In this document: piece after piece, positions 33,941-46,500 of the stretch
Numbering within the stretch: position 1 is the stretch's first letter
Layout: every line of letters starts with the position of its first letter
From: Bolinopsis microptera
Lineage: Eukaryota; Ctenophora; Tentaculata; Lobata; Bolinopsidae
Direction: 5' to 3'
Assembly: GCF_026151205.1 (NCBI RefSeq)
Contig: NC_087076.1
Location: 4,799,902-4,859,901 of the forward strand
DNA length: 60,000 nt
Notes under the pieces: model-generated
What the model saw: the letters and a program-made list of their open reading frames with translations, nothing else
Databases searched by the model: none
What the model was told of the DNA's origin: nothing
Program-made: the position numbers and the translations under genes

Positions 33941-34142
33941 GGTATGGAATATGATCAAATACTCAATCACGGATCGGGAAATTGAGCGGCCATCCACAAA
34001 AGAAAAGCGGCCGCATTTCTTGTTAATTGTAATAATGCCCTGATTTTAGAGAATACGCTGGTAAAATCTCAAAAAAGTGTGTTTCTAGAGCATAAACACT
34101 AACATGGATTAGATAGAACAGCTGGAGGCACAAGTTGGTGTT

Positions 34143-34215
34143 ACTGGGCGGCGCTCAGCCTGTCATTCCGCTGAATTTCTATGTTTATGAACATTATAGC
34201 CAGGGGTCCCCAGGT
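34143..34215 (+). repeat. 73-bp structured repeat, copy 2
   Basis: Same block order as copy 1: ACTGGGCGGCGCTCAGCCTG, TGTCATTCCGC, a TTTATGAAC centre and AGGGGTCCCCAGGT. The flanks differ from copy 1. Confidence 0.65.
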
Positions 34216-34715
34216 GAAAGTTGGTGGTGAACCGCAATTTAAAGTTGTATCGTGTGTACTGGTTCTTATATAAGTCAATGGAACAAGAAATTCTTCAATG
34301 ACACAAGAGTGAAACAAATTTTTTTAGTGAAACAAGAAATTTAATTTTCAGCACATTTTACAGAATAAAAAGATGTAAAACAATTCATAAAAATATAATG
34401 CTCATTTCGTGTATGAATTTTTGTCCTTGACTGTTAGTTTGATTTTGAAGGGACAGGTAACTAACGGGGCAATGAATGTGCGTGCCTGAAAGATTTTGCA
34501 CACATCAAAACACTAGTTCAGTTGAGTTTTTAGAGACAAGGCTCATATTAGTATAGGGTCAGAAGAAAATTGTTAGCAGACATTAGGGGTTCTGTTTATA
34601 TTTGTTACTATGGGTTGCAGTCTTGTTGTGACAGAAAGTCTACACTATATAGTATGCTTAAGATTATATTGTATATACCACTCTCAATACCAGCAGAGAT
34701 GCTGGGAAAGCGGTC

Positions 34716-35084
34716 AAAAGTGCCATTAGCCTGTCAAATGCAAAGAGACATGAATCTCTCAAAAACCAGCTGATGAACGATCTACCACCTTTGATCAGTG
34801 AGAAGATCCCACATGCATGTGAAAAAGGTAGATCAAGCTGGCTGACCGGACTACCTTATGAGAAGTACGGATTTGTCTTGAACAAGCAAGGGTTCAAAGA
34901 CGCTATAGCACTGAGATACACTCTACTATACCCATTGCCAACATAGCCAAGAAATGCATTTGTGGCAAAAATAACACCTACAACCACATTCTCATTTGCA
35001 AGAAAGGAGGTTTTGTCAACAGCAGACACAACCGACTGAGAGACACCATTGCAAGCATTCTTAAAAAATCTGTAATGAGGTTGT
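34716..35084 (+). pseudogene. Reverse transcriptase C-terminal relic
   Basis: Broken coding sequence: EKGRSSWLTGLPYEKYGFVL, then NKQGFKDAIALRY. After frame changes it continues through a cysteine block (CICGKNN, HILICKKGGF) to a RHNRLRDTIASIL-like block. These are the hallmarks of the C-terminal region of a reverse transcriptase family abundant in cnidarians and also present as relics in both arms of the inverted duplication. At least one frameshift or stop interrupts it. Confidence 0.6.
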
Positions 35085-35117
35085 TGTAGAGCCCACACTC
35101 CAGCCTGAGGCTTCTTT

Positions 35118-35235
35118 GTCATACGTTGTATGACCCGCCGCGCACGAAGTGCGCGGCTCCCCCTGTATCGTCGAAGACGATACAGTGAAGCGATATAGTG
35201 AAGCGACAGTGCATGGGGGTTACCACGTGATACAA
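35118..35235 (+). repeat. Three-hairpin repeat, copy A
   Basis: Three consecutive small inverted repeats: GTCATACGTTGTATGAC, then CCGCGCACGAAGTGCGCGG, then TGTATCGTCGAAGACGATAC. They are followed by GTGAAGCGA repeats and CCACGTGATACAA. A second copy is at 52333-52438. The conserved order suggests a selected or recently mobile structured sequence. Confidence 0.65.
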
Positions 35236-35516
35236 AGGCTTCTCACAGCGAGATCGGCGAGATGCGCTACTGTGCCGCGCCGAGCTGCGATGAAATGACA
35301 TCGTCAATTAATGAAATGAAATAATGTGCTTGTATACCGCCCACATGGTTAGCAACTGTGAACTGACACAAATGTCCTGTCATCACAGGGGGGCTGAAAC
35401 TAGGTTTTTGATCAAACGCTGCCATTTGTATAGTAGACCAACGTCACCAAAAGCAATTTATTTCGTGACAAAATTGCTTTCATCCAATACTATGGTGGCC
35501 GAGGAGGGTCATTTTT

Positions 35517-36140
35517 AAAAATAAAATAAAAACCATACTCACGTGGCCGAGGAGGGTCATTCGGCCGAGGAGGGTCATTTTTTAAAAATGGCCCTGCTCG
35601 GCCATGGCCGAGCAGGGCCAAACAATATGACGAAGAAATGGCCCTCCTCGGCCATGGCCGAGCAGGGCCAAACAAGAAATGGCCCTCCTCGGCCATGGCC
35701 GAGCAGGGCCAAACAATATGAAAAAAGTGGCCCTCCTCGGCCATGGCCGAGCGGGGCCAAACAAGAAATGGCCCTCCTCGGCCATGGCCGAGCAGGGCCA
35801 AACAATTTGACAAAAATGGCCCTCCTCGGCCATGGCCGAGCAGGGCCAAACAAGAAATGGCCCTCCTCGGCCATGGCCGAGCAGGGCCAAACAATATGAA
35901 AAAAATGGCCCTCCTCGGCCATGGCCGAGCGGGGTCAAACAAGAAATGGCCCTCCTCGGCCATGGCCGAGCAGGGCCAAACAATATGACAAAAATGGCCC
36001 TCCTCGGCCATGGCCGGGCAGGGCCAAACAAGAAATGGCCCTCCTCGGCCATGGCCGAGGAGGGTCATTTTTAAAATTAAATAAAAACCATACTCACGTG
36101 GCCGAGGAGGGTCATTCGGCCGAGGAGGGTCATTTTTTTT
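35517..36140. repeat. Array of perfect GGCC-rich palindromes (89-bp higher-order unit)
   Basis: About 11 copies of a 28-bp palindrome centred on CCATGG (GCCCTCCTCGGCCATGG and its mirror). The spacers alternate between AAACAAGAA and AAACAATATGA-type, giving an 89-bp two-palindrome period. Both edges carry the same roughly 65-bp direct repeat, with AAAACCATACTCACGTGG and two GGCCGAGGAGGGTCATT words. The long open frames on both strands are artefacts of this symmetry. Each unit could extrude as a hairpin or cruciform. Confidence 0.85.
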
Positions 36141-36269
36141 TAATGACCAAAACATCGCGCGCGCAATGCGCGTCTTTTACTTCTTAACAATGTCACGCAC
36201 AGCGGCTTACGTAAACAACAAGACAGCGTGGACATTTGCTAGAACACCTCCTCGGACTAAGTTTGCATA

Positions 36270-37540
36270 ATCAATATTTCGGTTCGAATTATAGAACGGA
36301 CATGTCATTGTCATCATCTTTATACTTGAAATCTTTTTTACAAAATGAAACACAGATGTAAAATAATGAATTTATAAGAGCATTATCCGAGAACCCTTAA
36401 ACACTGCAATGAAACTCCGCTGAAAAATCTGTTAAGTAGGTGAGAATTTACCTACCATCGGAAAGTTCCAAAATCTATAGCTAAATCCAAAACGTTTACA
36501 ATCATACACTCCTTGCACCTTGAGATACGGAGATTGAACAGCGAGACGGAAAATAAACGATGAGATAGATATTGAACACTAGGAGTTGGACGGACATTAA
36601 ATACAGAGAGAACTATTTAACACGAGATAGAGATTGAAAACTGAAAGACAGATATTAAACACTGCACAGTGAGACGGACAGTCAATACGCAAGGATACGG
36701 AGGGAAACACTGGGTCGGTCATCAAACATAGAGGGAGACGGAGAATCGAGAGAGTAAACACTGAGTGACATAAACACTGATGTGCATGATTGTTGAACTA
36801 CTCAAACTCTTTCCCCATTCAAAACATCAAATAACAAATGCTGTCAGTAGCAGATTGAAAAATAACATTGCATTACTTTAAGATTAAAATTATAACCATT
36901 CTGAGCTGCGAAAGTAGCATTTGATGATTTGAAAGTGAATTTCAATCCTCCAACAAACTTTAGTAAAATACACGACGTCATATGTTTCAAAAGATTGTTA
37001 TATTTTAAGCTACCCTTGCTTATTTAATTAACCTCGTGCTATTTGCTAAAGAGAGAATAGCATTAGCAGATCTAGTTCACGTCTTCATATTTTCATGTAA
37101 TTCGATGAAGCCACAAATCTCACAGAGCTTCAGAATTCAGTGATCGTCTACAACACCAATAAAACCTGAAAAAAATGGAAGTTATGATATACATTTTAGA
37201 AACTCCATTGCAACATATTGCAATAGATCATCTAATCCGGGGTATAGTATGATGTGAAATTTGAAAAGTATTTAATATAAAAGCAAATTGTTTATCTCGT
37301 TAGGAAAATTTATCAAATAACCATGCGAATTGTGATAGCGTGCTACGACACCGTGATTAATGAATATAGTGTTCATCGTTTACTCTCAAATCTGGATCCT
37401 AATTCTACCAGCTTCACGGAACTTAGAAAAGAACTTTCCTCTGCCACTACACGAAGGCCAACGCAGTAAACTTGAATGCTAAAGATATCTTTCTTCAAGA
37501 AGCACTCTAAAATTTGGATCAGAATGATAAACAATGAACC
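36270..37540. other. Non-coding outer part of left arm
   Basis: No gene recognised. Around 36520-36780 there is a degenerate tract of GAGACGGA / ATTGAACACT-like words. The mirror copy is at 58711-60000. Confidence 0.4.
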
Positions 37541-37762
37541 TTATGCCAAATTATTAGACGGAGATCGTCTACTGATATTTCTCCGGAGTTTGCAGTTCCA
37601 CGACCGGAGACCATCTACGGTAATTTTGTTGATACTGTATGAATTAATCTCCGAGAAATTCCCGGAGAGCTTCATCTCCGTCTAATACAGTAGACGGAGC
37701 CGGAGAATCATCTCCGGAGATGATCTACGGGAAATGGACCTCCGTCTAATAATTTGGCATAA
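37541..37762. mobile_element. 222-bp MITE with TTATGCCAAATTATTAGACG termini (left arm)
   Basis: Perfect inverted ends of at least 20 bp, and many TCTCCG/CGGAGA words inside that can pair in several ways. It is mirrored at 58489-58710 in the right arm, so it predates the duplication. The flanks allow a TA or TTA-like target but this is not clear. Confidence 0.7.
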
Positions 37763-38864
37763 TATCCGGCCATGGAACTGGGGGGTAAACTGTTTTGGAA
37801 ATATCTGTAAATTTTGAAAATGTTTTTTATAAATGATGGCAACGTCTCGACTAAGACGTTGCCACCTCGACAGTCTGTCTATTGTGTAATCAATTTTACC
37901 TAAGTTAAGTCAGAATTCACACACCATCTGTACCTCAAATAGTCCACTGGCAAAATCATTTTCTACAGAACCCATATACTGTTGAATGGACTCTTTTAAT
38001 TACAGGTAAGACAGATTGTGTCTGAATTATTATCTTTTATTCAGAGACCGTGTAGACTATATAATATATATTAAGTAACTGCACTTATACAAATTTCTGG
38101 AATCATTGCAGTTGTGTGATAAGTTCATGTTTTAACTCTTAAGTAGTGTTCATGGTGATCATATTTTTGGATCCCAAAACTTGGGAAGCACTCAACACAC
38201 CAGGCTGAAGCAAAACTTTCCCCATTTCACCGTACGAGGTAAGATGATCTAAAAGTATGTACTCAGCTTACAACTTTACTCGTGGGACGAGACGTCCTGA
38301 CTTGAGCCCCGAAAATTATTGAAATTATATACAGTTAGTAATAAGTATGCATACATAAATATAATACCAAACAATGTACAATGTGGTTTGGCCATTGCTA
38401 TATATTTAAAATAAAATAAATCTGCCATATAATTATAAAAAATTTAAAAAATAAACCTGAAGAAAGGAGATGGAGAGTACTGAGTAGTTTCAAAAACATA
38501 CATAGAATTAATTAAATGTTAGACAGAATAAATGCAAGCTTGTATCATTTTATTTTATTTCTCTAGCTCCCAAGACCCGTATTTTAGCCGTTCAATCTAC
38601 TTTTAGTCATCATAACTGCCATTTATTTAAATTTCTTCCTATTGATCGATAATTGTTCATGACTTTTACAACTTTACTCACTCCCGCATATTGTCATTCA
38701 TCAGATCACTGTATAATAATGTGAACGTCTTTAACTAGAATTTCTCCTCAAAAAATCAGAACTTGAGGTGCTGAAAAGATAAAGAAAACAAGGAAATCAA
38801 AGTCGGGGCCAAACACAATGAACAGTACAGCATTGTAGAGTAAAAAATAAACTCTTTTAAAATT
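37763..38864. other. Left-arm spacer, nothing recognised
   Basis: AT-rich sequence shared with the right arm. It includes the palindrome AACGTCTCGACTAAGACGTT near 37842-37861. No gene supported. Confidence 0.35.
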
Positions 38865-39458
38865 GTGCCCTACAGATCAGTACAATTAGTTGCACTGAAC
38901 AGGTGGTATACAGTCCACTACCTCTTCAATCTCCATATCAAGAAGTATAAACAGGTGGCACTCAGTGATAAAGGAAAAACCCCACTAACATTTTTCCTCA
39001 ACAAAAACAGGTACAAGAAAATTAACATCACAGGTACTCACATCAGATGGCTAACATGGCTACTATCAGGACACAGCCCACTAGCATACTTCCAGACGGT
39101 AGCAAACAACTCCGATTTCGAAACACAAGACTGTGAACACTGCCCAGGGGAAGCAGAAACATCACAACACTTCCTATGTGAATGCATCCAGCTGATGACA
39201 ACTAGAATGAGGATATTTGGTAAACCCATCCTAACAATTGAGGAACTCATCAATAGTAAACTCGACCACATTATCAAATTCGTGGAACAGTCAACAAGGT
39301 TTGAGACGATCTATTTGGATAAGCATCTAGGACATACACCAAGGTTCATAAATAATCATACACTAGACCCACACAGGACTATCTCAGATAGTGACACATA
39401 TTCAGGTGTGGACCATGCTCGGGAGTCCCTCGCCTGCCCGCCAAAGAAGAACATCTGA
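38865..39458 (+). pseudogene. Retroelement C-terminal fragment with zinc-knuckle-like motif (left arm)
   Basis: A 197-codon frame. The central part, HIRWLTWLLSGHSPLAYFQ, followed by CEHCPGEAETSQHFLCEC, resembles the RNase H end and CCHC-like tail of non-LTR retrotransposons (C..C....ET..H.L..C). The N-terminal 60 residues are not recognised. No reverse transcriptase precedes it, so it is a fragment. The right arm carries the same frame with the same translation, which shows it was present before duplication. A host zinc-binding protein cannot be excluded. Confidence 0.45.
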
Positions 39459-39739
39459 AGTGGGTTTGCTCTGAGCAAGGTAGTAACAGCTTCGAGACTC
39501 CAGAGGTCTGTTGCGTTGATATCTATTATTCTATGTTTTTGTATATACTGAGGGAGTCCTGGAGTGTGGCTAGCAGGAGTCACACTCTGTGGGCACGGCG
39601 AGAAGGCCTCCCTCTTCAGTCTTCACTAGGTGGCCAGAAACCGTTGACCAAAACAGAGAGAGAGAGAGACAGTCCACTACAATTTAATAAAATGTCCACT
39701 GAAATCAGGAGCACAATAGCACCAGCTCAAGCTTGTTGA

Positions 39740-41150
39740 CAACTTCTATACAATCATCATTGCTAAAAGTCGCCTAGGAATTCATAAAGCTGCAACATGC
39801 AGCCAACAATACAGCATGGACCTCAAGTGATTATGACACCGCTGTTGATTAAAAATAACCTCCATCAACAAAAATGAGTAACCAGAGTAAGTATCGCAAA
39901 ACATTCAGAAATTGCCATTAAACTTTAGAACTACCAACAACTATTTACAGAATAAATGTTAGAAAAAAGGATAAAAAGTTATTCAAAAAGTACAACCTTT
40001 ATTAAGAGGGAACTGCATTGTTATTAATATTAGATATAAATCCACGATCTACATAAGCACTATTACACTCAGGTACTAGCTCATAAATTAATGATTTTCT
40101 TAGTGAATAAATAGATACATTTACAGTATACGTTAAATTTCGGTTATTCACAAATCACAGGCCGTTAGATTCATTGTCTCCTAGAGTCCTAGTGTAATGT
40201 ATAGTGTTTAGCGTGTAAGGCGTAGTGTTTAGTGTCAAATGTGGATGTGTAGTGTTTTGTGTCTCACAGCAACAAATACAAGCGATCATTAATTGTTGGA
40301 TTAATACGATTATGATCTCAACTTTAATAATCTTAATCATTTAATCATAACTTGGTTCAGTCTGCTCAGTAATATAAAATACTAGCAATAAATCAGTGTT
40401 TGGAGGAAAGCTTGAAGGTATACGATTAAAAATAACTATTATAACTAACCAGGTTACAAGTAAGACAGTCAGTATGTTGCAGACTGCAGAGGTTGAGAGG
40501 TAGATTAATCAGTCACAGTGTGAACTAAAGCATCTGGCTTTGGTCTGACTTCGTTTTCACCGCACTTAGATCGTTGCACTGCTTCAAATCATCTCCTAAA
40601 CAGTTAAAAACTAAAGCAGTTTAAACGAATAGTAACGCAAAATATTTTTATTAAGAATGGACCACATTAAAATCAATAAATCTTCGGCTGCAACTTCAAA
40701 TTGCTACATCAATCAAAATGGATACTTGAAGAGCCATAAAATGATGACATTATACAATAGACATTTTACAATATTATTCCCATTATACCTTGAAAAAACT
40801 ACACAGGGAATTTAAACATAAATTTCGAGATACAATTCGAAAGGTTTGAATATCCAGACAAGATATAATAATAATAATACTGTTAGGTATCTGTGTGTGC
40901 ACACAAAAATTCTTAACGACCTACTGACATTAAGCTAGTTTTTTATTGAAGAGTGAAAAATGTTAAACAGTATATATAATATATATACAATAAATTAAAT
41001 CAAGTGATGCAATTGGCAGAGCACAAACGTTAATCCTGAGCAATAGATATCGTCTATCCTTCGTAGCTCTTCTCCTCAGGTATCAGGTTGAAGGAGACAT
41101 TGGATATATATAGGGGCGGTCCATGCCTTCTTTGGCTTTCCATGTACACC
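39740..41150. other. Left-arm spacer between retroelement fragments
   Basis: No gene recognised. There is a degenerate TAGTGTTTAG tract at 40190-40260 and a short AT repeat near 40975-40990. Mirrored at 55100-56510. Confidence 0.35.
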
Positions 41151-41151
41151 T

Positions 41152-42411
41152 CTAACTGCTACTAGCACACTCCTCTTTAGTCTTTATATCCATGCTCAGG
41201 CGTGTCCTGATGTTACACATCACCTGGCTGTAGTCCTCCTTGGTCTTGGTGGCTATCAACACAGCAAGTCTCCTTATAAAACACTTGGCCTCAAGCTCAG
41301 GTGCCATTCCTCCTGTAGTGGTAAATACAGGGAGGACAAAAATGACCCTTTCTTCAATTATTGTAGCACACTGTTCATGCATACTGGTTCTATTTCTCAT
41401 TCTCGTGCAGAGTGTAGAGCTGTGGCATGGTCTTTCCTTGATATGTAGGCGATTTAGGATTGAAAATACGCATGTCAAAGAAAGTCCTCTCAAATGTGCT
41501 CCATACTCCTCTTGCTGATATATCGAGCCTAGCCTTATATCAGCATTGTTGCCCTTTTGTTGGAAGTTGGCTGATTCTATAGGTGTTAACAGGGGCTAAA
41601 TCCTCAGCTCACATCCTTGGTCACCAGCCTAAGGTATTCAGCAACAGAGTCTCTCATGTTGTTATGACGGTAGTTCTTACAGTTGAGGATATGATTGTGA
41701 TCATTCTTGGCTCCATAATCACAGATTCTTGGGGTGTTAGGGATGTCCCAACCACACCAGAGATGAACAGCATCTCTGAAGTCTTGCTCGCTATAAGCAT
41801 ACCCTAGCTGTTGAATGGGGAGACATGTTAGCCAAGCTCCTGACCCATGTTCTTGTACCAGTTGCAGTGACTCCCTAGTATTCTCATCCACTTCACTTGA
41901 ATTATCTCAGCAAGCTCCTTCTTCAAGCGTAATTCTTTAACTAACTTGAGGCTGTTAACTCTGCCCTTTATCTTAATTTTATCCAACTTCATCAGGGATG
42001 CTTCCTGGTCATAGATGAGGTCAACCAGCTCCTCTGTTATCTTGAGTGACGTCTGGTATTCCTTTTCCGCGATCTCTACTGGCTCAACGCTACCAACCAC
42101 CCCTCATCTTACAGGTAGCGCAGACATTCTCCTGTGCAGGTCAGTCACATTCCTACCAATAATTGCCGGAATGAACTTTTCTCTTGTACACTTCTCCAAT
42201 GGGATGAAGAGGTATTAATAGTGTTCTGGATGGTGCGCATCACAAAGGTCCACCGATGACAGAGGGCTTTGGTATACAATGATAGGGCTGCCTGAGGTTC
42301 ATCAAGAGCAATTTCTGACAACTCTTCTACAGCCTCCTCTCCACCTATCACTGTTCCCAGATGATGTTCCCCATCGCATGTGATCTCTATACCAGTATCT
42401 CCAAATAAAAA
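41152..42411 (-). pseudogene. Reverse transcriptase relic, C-terminal part (left arm)
   Basis: Four overlapping minus-strand pieces in different frames (42351-42145, 42100-41828, 41891-41604 and 41493-41152) give consecutive blocks: EPQAALSLYTKALCHRW, AWLTCLPIQQLGYAYSEQDF, CDYGAKNDHNHILNCK, RHNNMRDSVAEYL, and VFTTTGGMAPE with FIRRLAVLIATKTKEDYS. The same order occurs in the C-terminal part of a reverse transcriptase family I associate with cnidarian genomes. At least three frameshifts have broken it. The upstream part is cut by the LTR retrotransposon inserted at 42412; the continuation lies beyond 50818. The right-arm copy has the same breaks. Confidence 0.7.
42407..42411. repeat. Target-site duplication AAAAA (5' side of the LTR element)
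   Basis: Matches 50818-50822. The right arm shows a single AAAAA (as TTTTT on the forward strand) at the empty site. Confidence 0.75.
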
Positions 42412-43081
42412 TGTTGTAATATGGTATTTAGAGATATCTTTTAGGATATCTTAGTTTTAGTATAACGTTTACGGGACGTATAATTTAGTATGTGTTTCCG
42501 GGTATTATATAATAACCAATGTTTTTATATGTTCGTATTTGGGAGTTACACATTTGAGTGTAAGTCGGTTGGCTGGCAGAACTACTGTCAGACTAACTGT
42601 CTGAAACGAGCCGTCCGCTCACTTTGCACCTGACTTACAGCCAGGCCTGTGGTTGGTCCTCGCGACCACAGCGTGACTGCTAGTGGAGTGCTCATTGGCG
42701 AGACGGCGTGTCGCGTGGTACAAGCAAATGCGTTGTGCCGTCACGCAGTGTGGCGTGACGAGTTTTGAGAGTATACCCGAAGAGCCGGAAGTGGAGAGCT
42801 CACTTCTTAGTTGCCCCTTAATCATTTTAAGGGATTCAAATTGACGGTAGCCAGTGTTACTGAGCACTACCATTTGTGATTAGTCACGTCAATTGATTGG
42901 AGCGAACACTTGGAAGTTTTTATCTGTTGACGTTCACTTTGTATTACTTTTCCTTTATATTTATTTAGATCCTTTTTAGTTACTCGTTTCTTTTCTACTA
43001 TTCGGTACGCCCTGCCGTTCGTGCTACGTGACTAGAGCTTGACTAGCATACACTAAATACCTAGAGAACTCCGTTTTCTAT
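42412..43081 (+). repeat. 5' LTR
   Basis: Begins TGTTGTAATATGG and ends TTTTCTAT, 670 bp. The ending is not the usual CA, but length and boundaries agree exactly with the 3' LTR. A candidate primer-binding site starting TGGAGGCCAC lies 3 nt after it (about 43085). Confidence 0.9.
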
Positions 43082-43574
43082 ATCTGGAGGCCACTTTTAG
43101 TGTTGCTATTTTGCTCGTGATCCTTCTATTATCACCTATATTCAGTATAGTTTCGATTAGATCCTAACGTTGTCATTTGCTAAGCTAAGTTCGGGGTTAC
43201 GTCGCAGTTCAGAAGAATTACGTGGAGGTTGACTTAGATCTTCAGTACTTCCTACTAGAATTGGTAAGTGTTGCTACGCATTTTGTGGTACCTGTATATT
43301 CCAGTGCTATCGTTTTAACGAGCACCCAGTTTACAGCCGTTTGTAGATTCAGTACAGTATTACCTAGGTTGTTAGTGAGTTTTGCGTAAGTTTAGCAACC
43401 TTACTTTTCGTACTTATCTACTCAGGAGTGATAGACGTAGAAGTTACAGTTCCAGTAAAGAATCTAGTAAAGTCTTGACTAGAAGATTTTCCAGCAACGT
43501 GAAGAGTACGCCTGTTCCAGTACTTATCTACTCTATTTGTAAGTGCACTTTTACATTTAGATTCACGTTTTAGC

Positions 43575-46500
43575 ATGTGTGATAGTTATGCAGCTGAAAT
43601 GGAGTGGGCGACGTCAATTATCGAGTCAAACATAAATAAGACTATGGAGGAGATAGATGGTTTAGGTACAGATAGCCATGACATTTCCGATTTAGAGAAG
43701 GAGTTGAATTCAGCTTTAGAATGCCTGCAGAATAAGATTGATAATGTACGGCCAGAACCACTTAGCACAGTTACTAAGTTTAGAAACGTGAACATCGGGG
43801 ATGATTTTGACAACAGTATGATAACCCCATTGAATAGTTCAGTCGCTGGTCCACATTTGACGGGTGCCAAGCCTCCCAAGCCTCCTTACTTTGAAACTGG
43901 ATCTAATTTCATCATATTTGCCAGGCGGTTCAAGGAGCATTTGATTCTGTGTGGACATAGCGGTGGTTCTGATATTAGCACGTATATGTTGTCGTACATT
44001 CGTTGTGAATCCACCTGGGAAATACTGCAGAAAATCTCTCTTAGGCCGGATGAGAGATGTAATATTGATCGTCTTATTAAGCGATACTCAGAGGAGATAT
44101 TTCCAGCTACTCAATCTTGGGCCTATAGAACTGAGCTCATGTCATTGCGTCAGTTAGCAAATGAGAACCTACAGCAGTTTATTTCACGTATAGATGAGCT
44201 TGCTTTTAAAGCCGGATACGACTGCGAGTCGAAGAGGGACGAGAGTTGCTTGCATGTTCTTGTTGTAGGAGCTCGTGACGTAGCTGTAAGGACTAAGCTT
44301 TATGAGTCCCAGTTACATTCCTATAGAGAGGCAGTAAAACTAGCAATTCACACTGAGCGTATCACGTTAGCTGTGAGTGGTGAACCAGGGGGTTTCACTC
44401 AGGTCCAGGATACCATTTTCGCCATTAGTAATCCTGAATTAGATGGCCAGAGAGCTAGGGTCACAGCACCTGGACAAACACGTGACCACTTTATGACGGG
44501 CACTAGACAGGAGAGTTACAGTCCTGAATGTCCTCCTTCCCATTCGGAAGTTAACCAGCACACAGGCCGATCATGGACTCCTAATCTGGTTAGCAATAGT
44601 TTTAGGGGTGGTATGAGAAATGATGATCGTAGAAACACGTCTGTTCGGTCACGTTATCAGCCAACTCGCAAAGTGGTTAATTCTAATAATCGGGGATCAC
44701 GTAACGTTCGCTCTCAGTTAGAAGGTTGTTGGGAGTGTGGTAATAGAGGGCATTTTCAGAGAAACTGTCCGAGCAAATTTGCTGGTAATAGAAGTAGATA
44801 TCAAGACAGAGGGTCTTTATATCAGAGTGGTTATGGCCAACAGAGTGGGAACATAGCTTATAGACCTAACAATCAGGCGCCTTTAAACTTCTATGAGGAT
44901 TGTAACGAGATTGGTGGCAGTAAGGGAAACTGCATTTTGGTTGGAGGAAATTGTGCTGGTAGATCAGCAAATTTCTTTGTGGATACGGGATCATCTATTT
45001 CTATAATTGCTGAATCATTTGTCAGATTTATAGATAAGTTTGAGAAGGTTGTGTCGTGTAATCTCAAGCTCAAGTCCTTTTCGGGAAATAGCATAAAGAC
45101 TTTCGGTCAGATTAAGCTTCCAGTGATAATTGCCGGAAAATCTTTTGAGCACACCTTTGTTGTTTCTGAATTTCATGAGGCAGAGGTTCTGATAGGCATG
45201 GATTTGATGTTTGATCAGGGGATTAATATTAATGCCAGAGATAGATTGCTGTATACTAATAAGGGTTCATCATGTTTTAGAACACCACCTAAACCCACTA
45301 AACGCTGCATGAAGGTAGTATGCAATGAAACAGTAATCATACCACCTCTCTCGGGCACTCATATACAAGGCAAATTGTTGCGACCTAAAAGTCAACGTGA
45401 TGACGTTTATGGCCAGCTAGAACCTCATATTAACACGGTTGTAGGTACTGGCATATTCACAGCGCACTCTCTCATACGGTCTGAGGACAACATGGTCCCT
45501 GTTAGAGTCATGAATCCTACAGATAAGCCTGTGAAGATAAGTAAGAGAACCTGGCTGGGCAAGATGAAGCCAGTAGAGTTTGGTGAGCGAGTGATGAGAA
45601 TAACCTGTGAAACGGTTAATGCGATATCATCTGATTGTTCAGTGCCAGAGGTGAGCAAGCTAGCTGATGAGGAGCCGCTAGTTAAGGAATGGGATAGAGA
45701 GAGTCTTTTCAAACAGTTGAAGTTAGACGAGTTGAAGATAAGCGAGGAAGACAAGAATGATCTTCGAGAGACTGTGTGGGAGTATAGAACCATTTTCTCG
45801 AGTGGAGAGCATGATTTAGGTTGTTGTAATTTCTTTGAGGCACATCTCCAGCTCAAGGATAACTATAAACCTAGGTGGGTTCCATCGAGAAGGATTCCGT
45901 TTAAGCAGCAGCCGGAAATGGATAGACAGATTAGAGGTTTGCTTAGATCTGGTGTGGTTGAGGAATGCCCTGACCACTCTAATTTTAATTCTCCCCTTTT
46001 CCTGGTGCCATCAGGAGATCGCTCTAGATTAGTTGCGGATCTGAGAATGGTAAATTTAGAGCTTCAGGATGATTTGATGGAGCTGCCTAACTTGAACCAC
46101 ATTTTAGACAAAGTGGGCGATAAGAATCTGTATTCGACAGTGGATTTGAGTAAATCTTTTCACCAGGTTCCGTATACCAAGGAATCCAGGCATGTCACGG
46201 CGTTCATGCACAATCAGAAGAGGTATCAGTTTGCTAGAATGGTCATGGGCCTGAAATCTAGTTCAGCTACGTTTACTAGAATGGTCATGCGGTTGATAAA
46301 CGGTCTGGGTATATCAGATGCGTTAGCATTCTTCATAGATGATTTACTGATATTCACGCGTGATGTAAAATCTCACATTCAGATACTGTCAGTACTCTTT
46401 GCTCGTCTTAAGTTGGGTAATCTGAAACTAACACCTCGTAAGTGCAGATTTTTACGTGAGGAGGTTGAATATGTCGGTATTACTCTAACTAAGGAAGGAG

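Noticed and set aside
35490-36187. Several long overlapping open frames on both strands (up to 221 codons)
   Set aside because: They are produced by the GGCC-rich palindrome array: all frames are compositional echoes of the same unit shifted by 89 bp, on both strands.
37476-37685. 69-codon frame, mirrored at 58566-58775
   Set aside because: It overlaps the 222-bp MITE and its flank. The mirror copy exists only because of the inverted duplication.
42619-42873. 84-codon minus-strand frame repeated at 50355-50609
   Set aside because: It lies inside the LTR and is duplicated only because the LTR is. No protein features.
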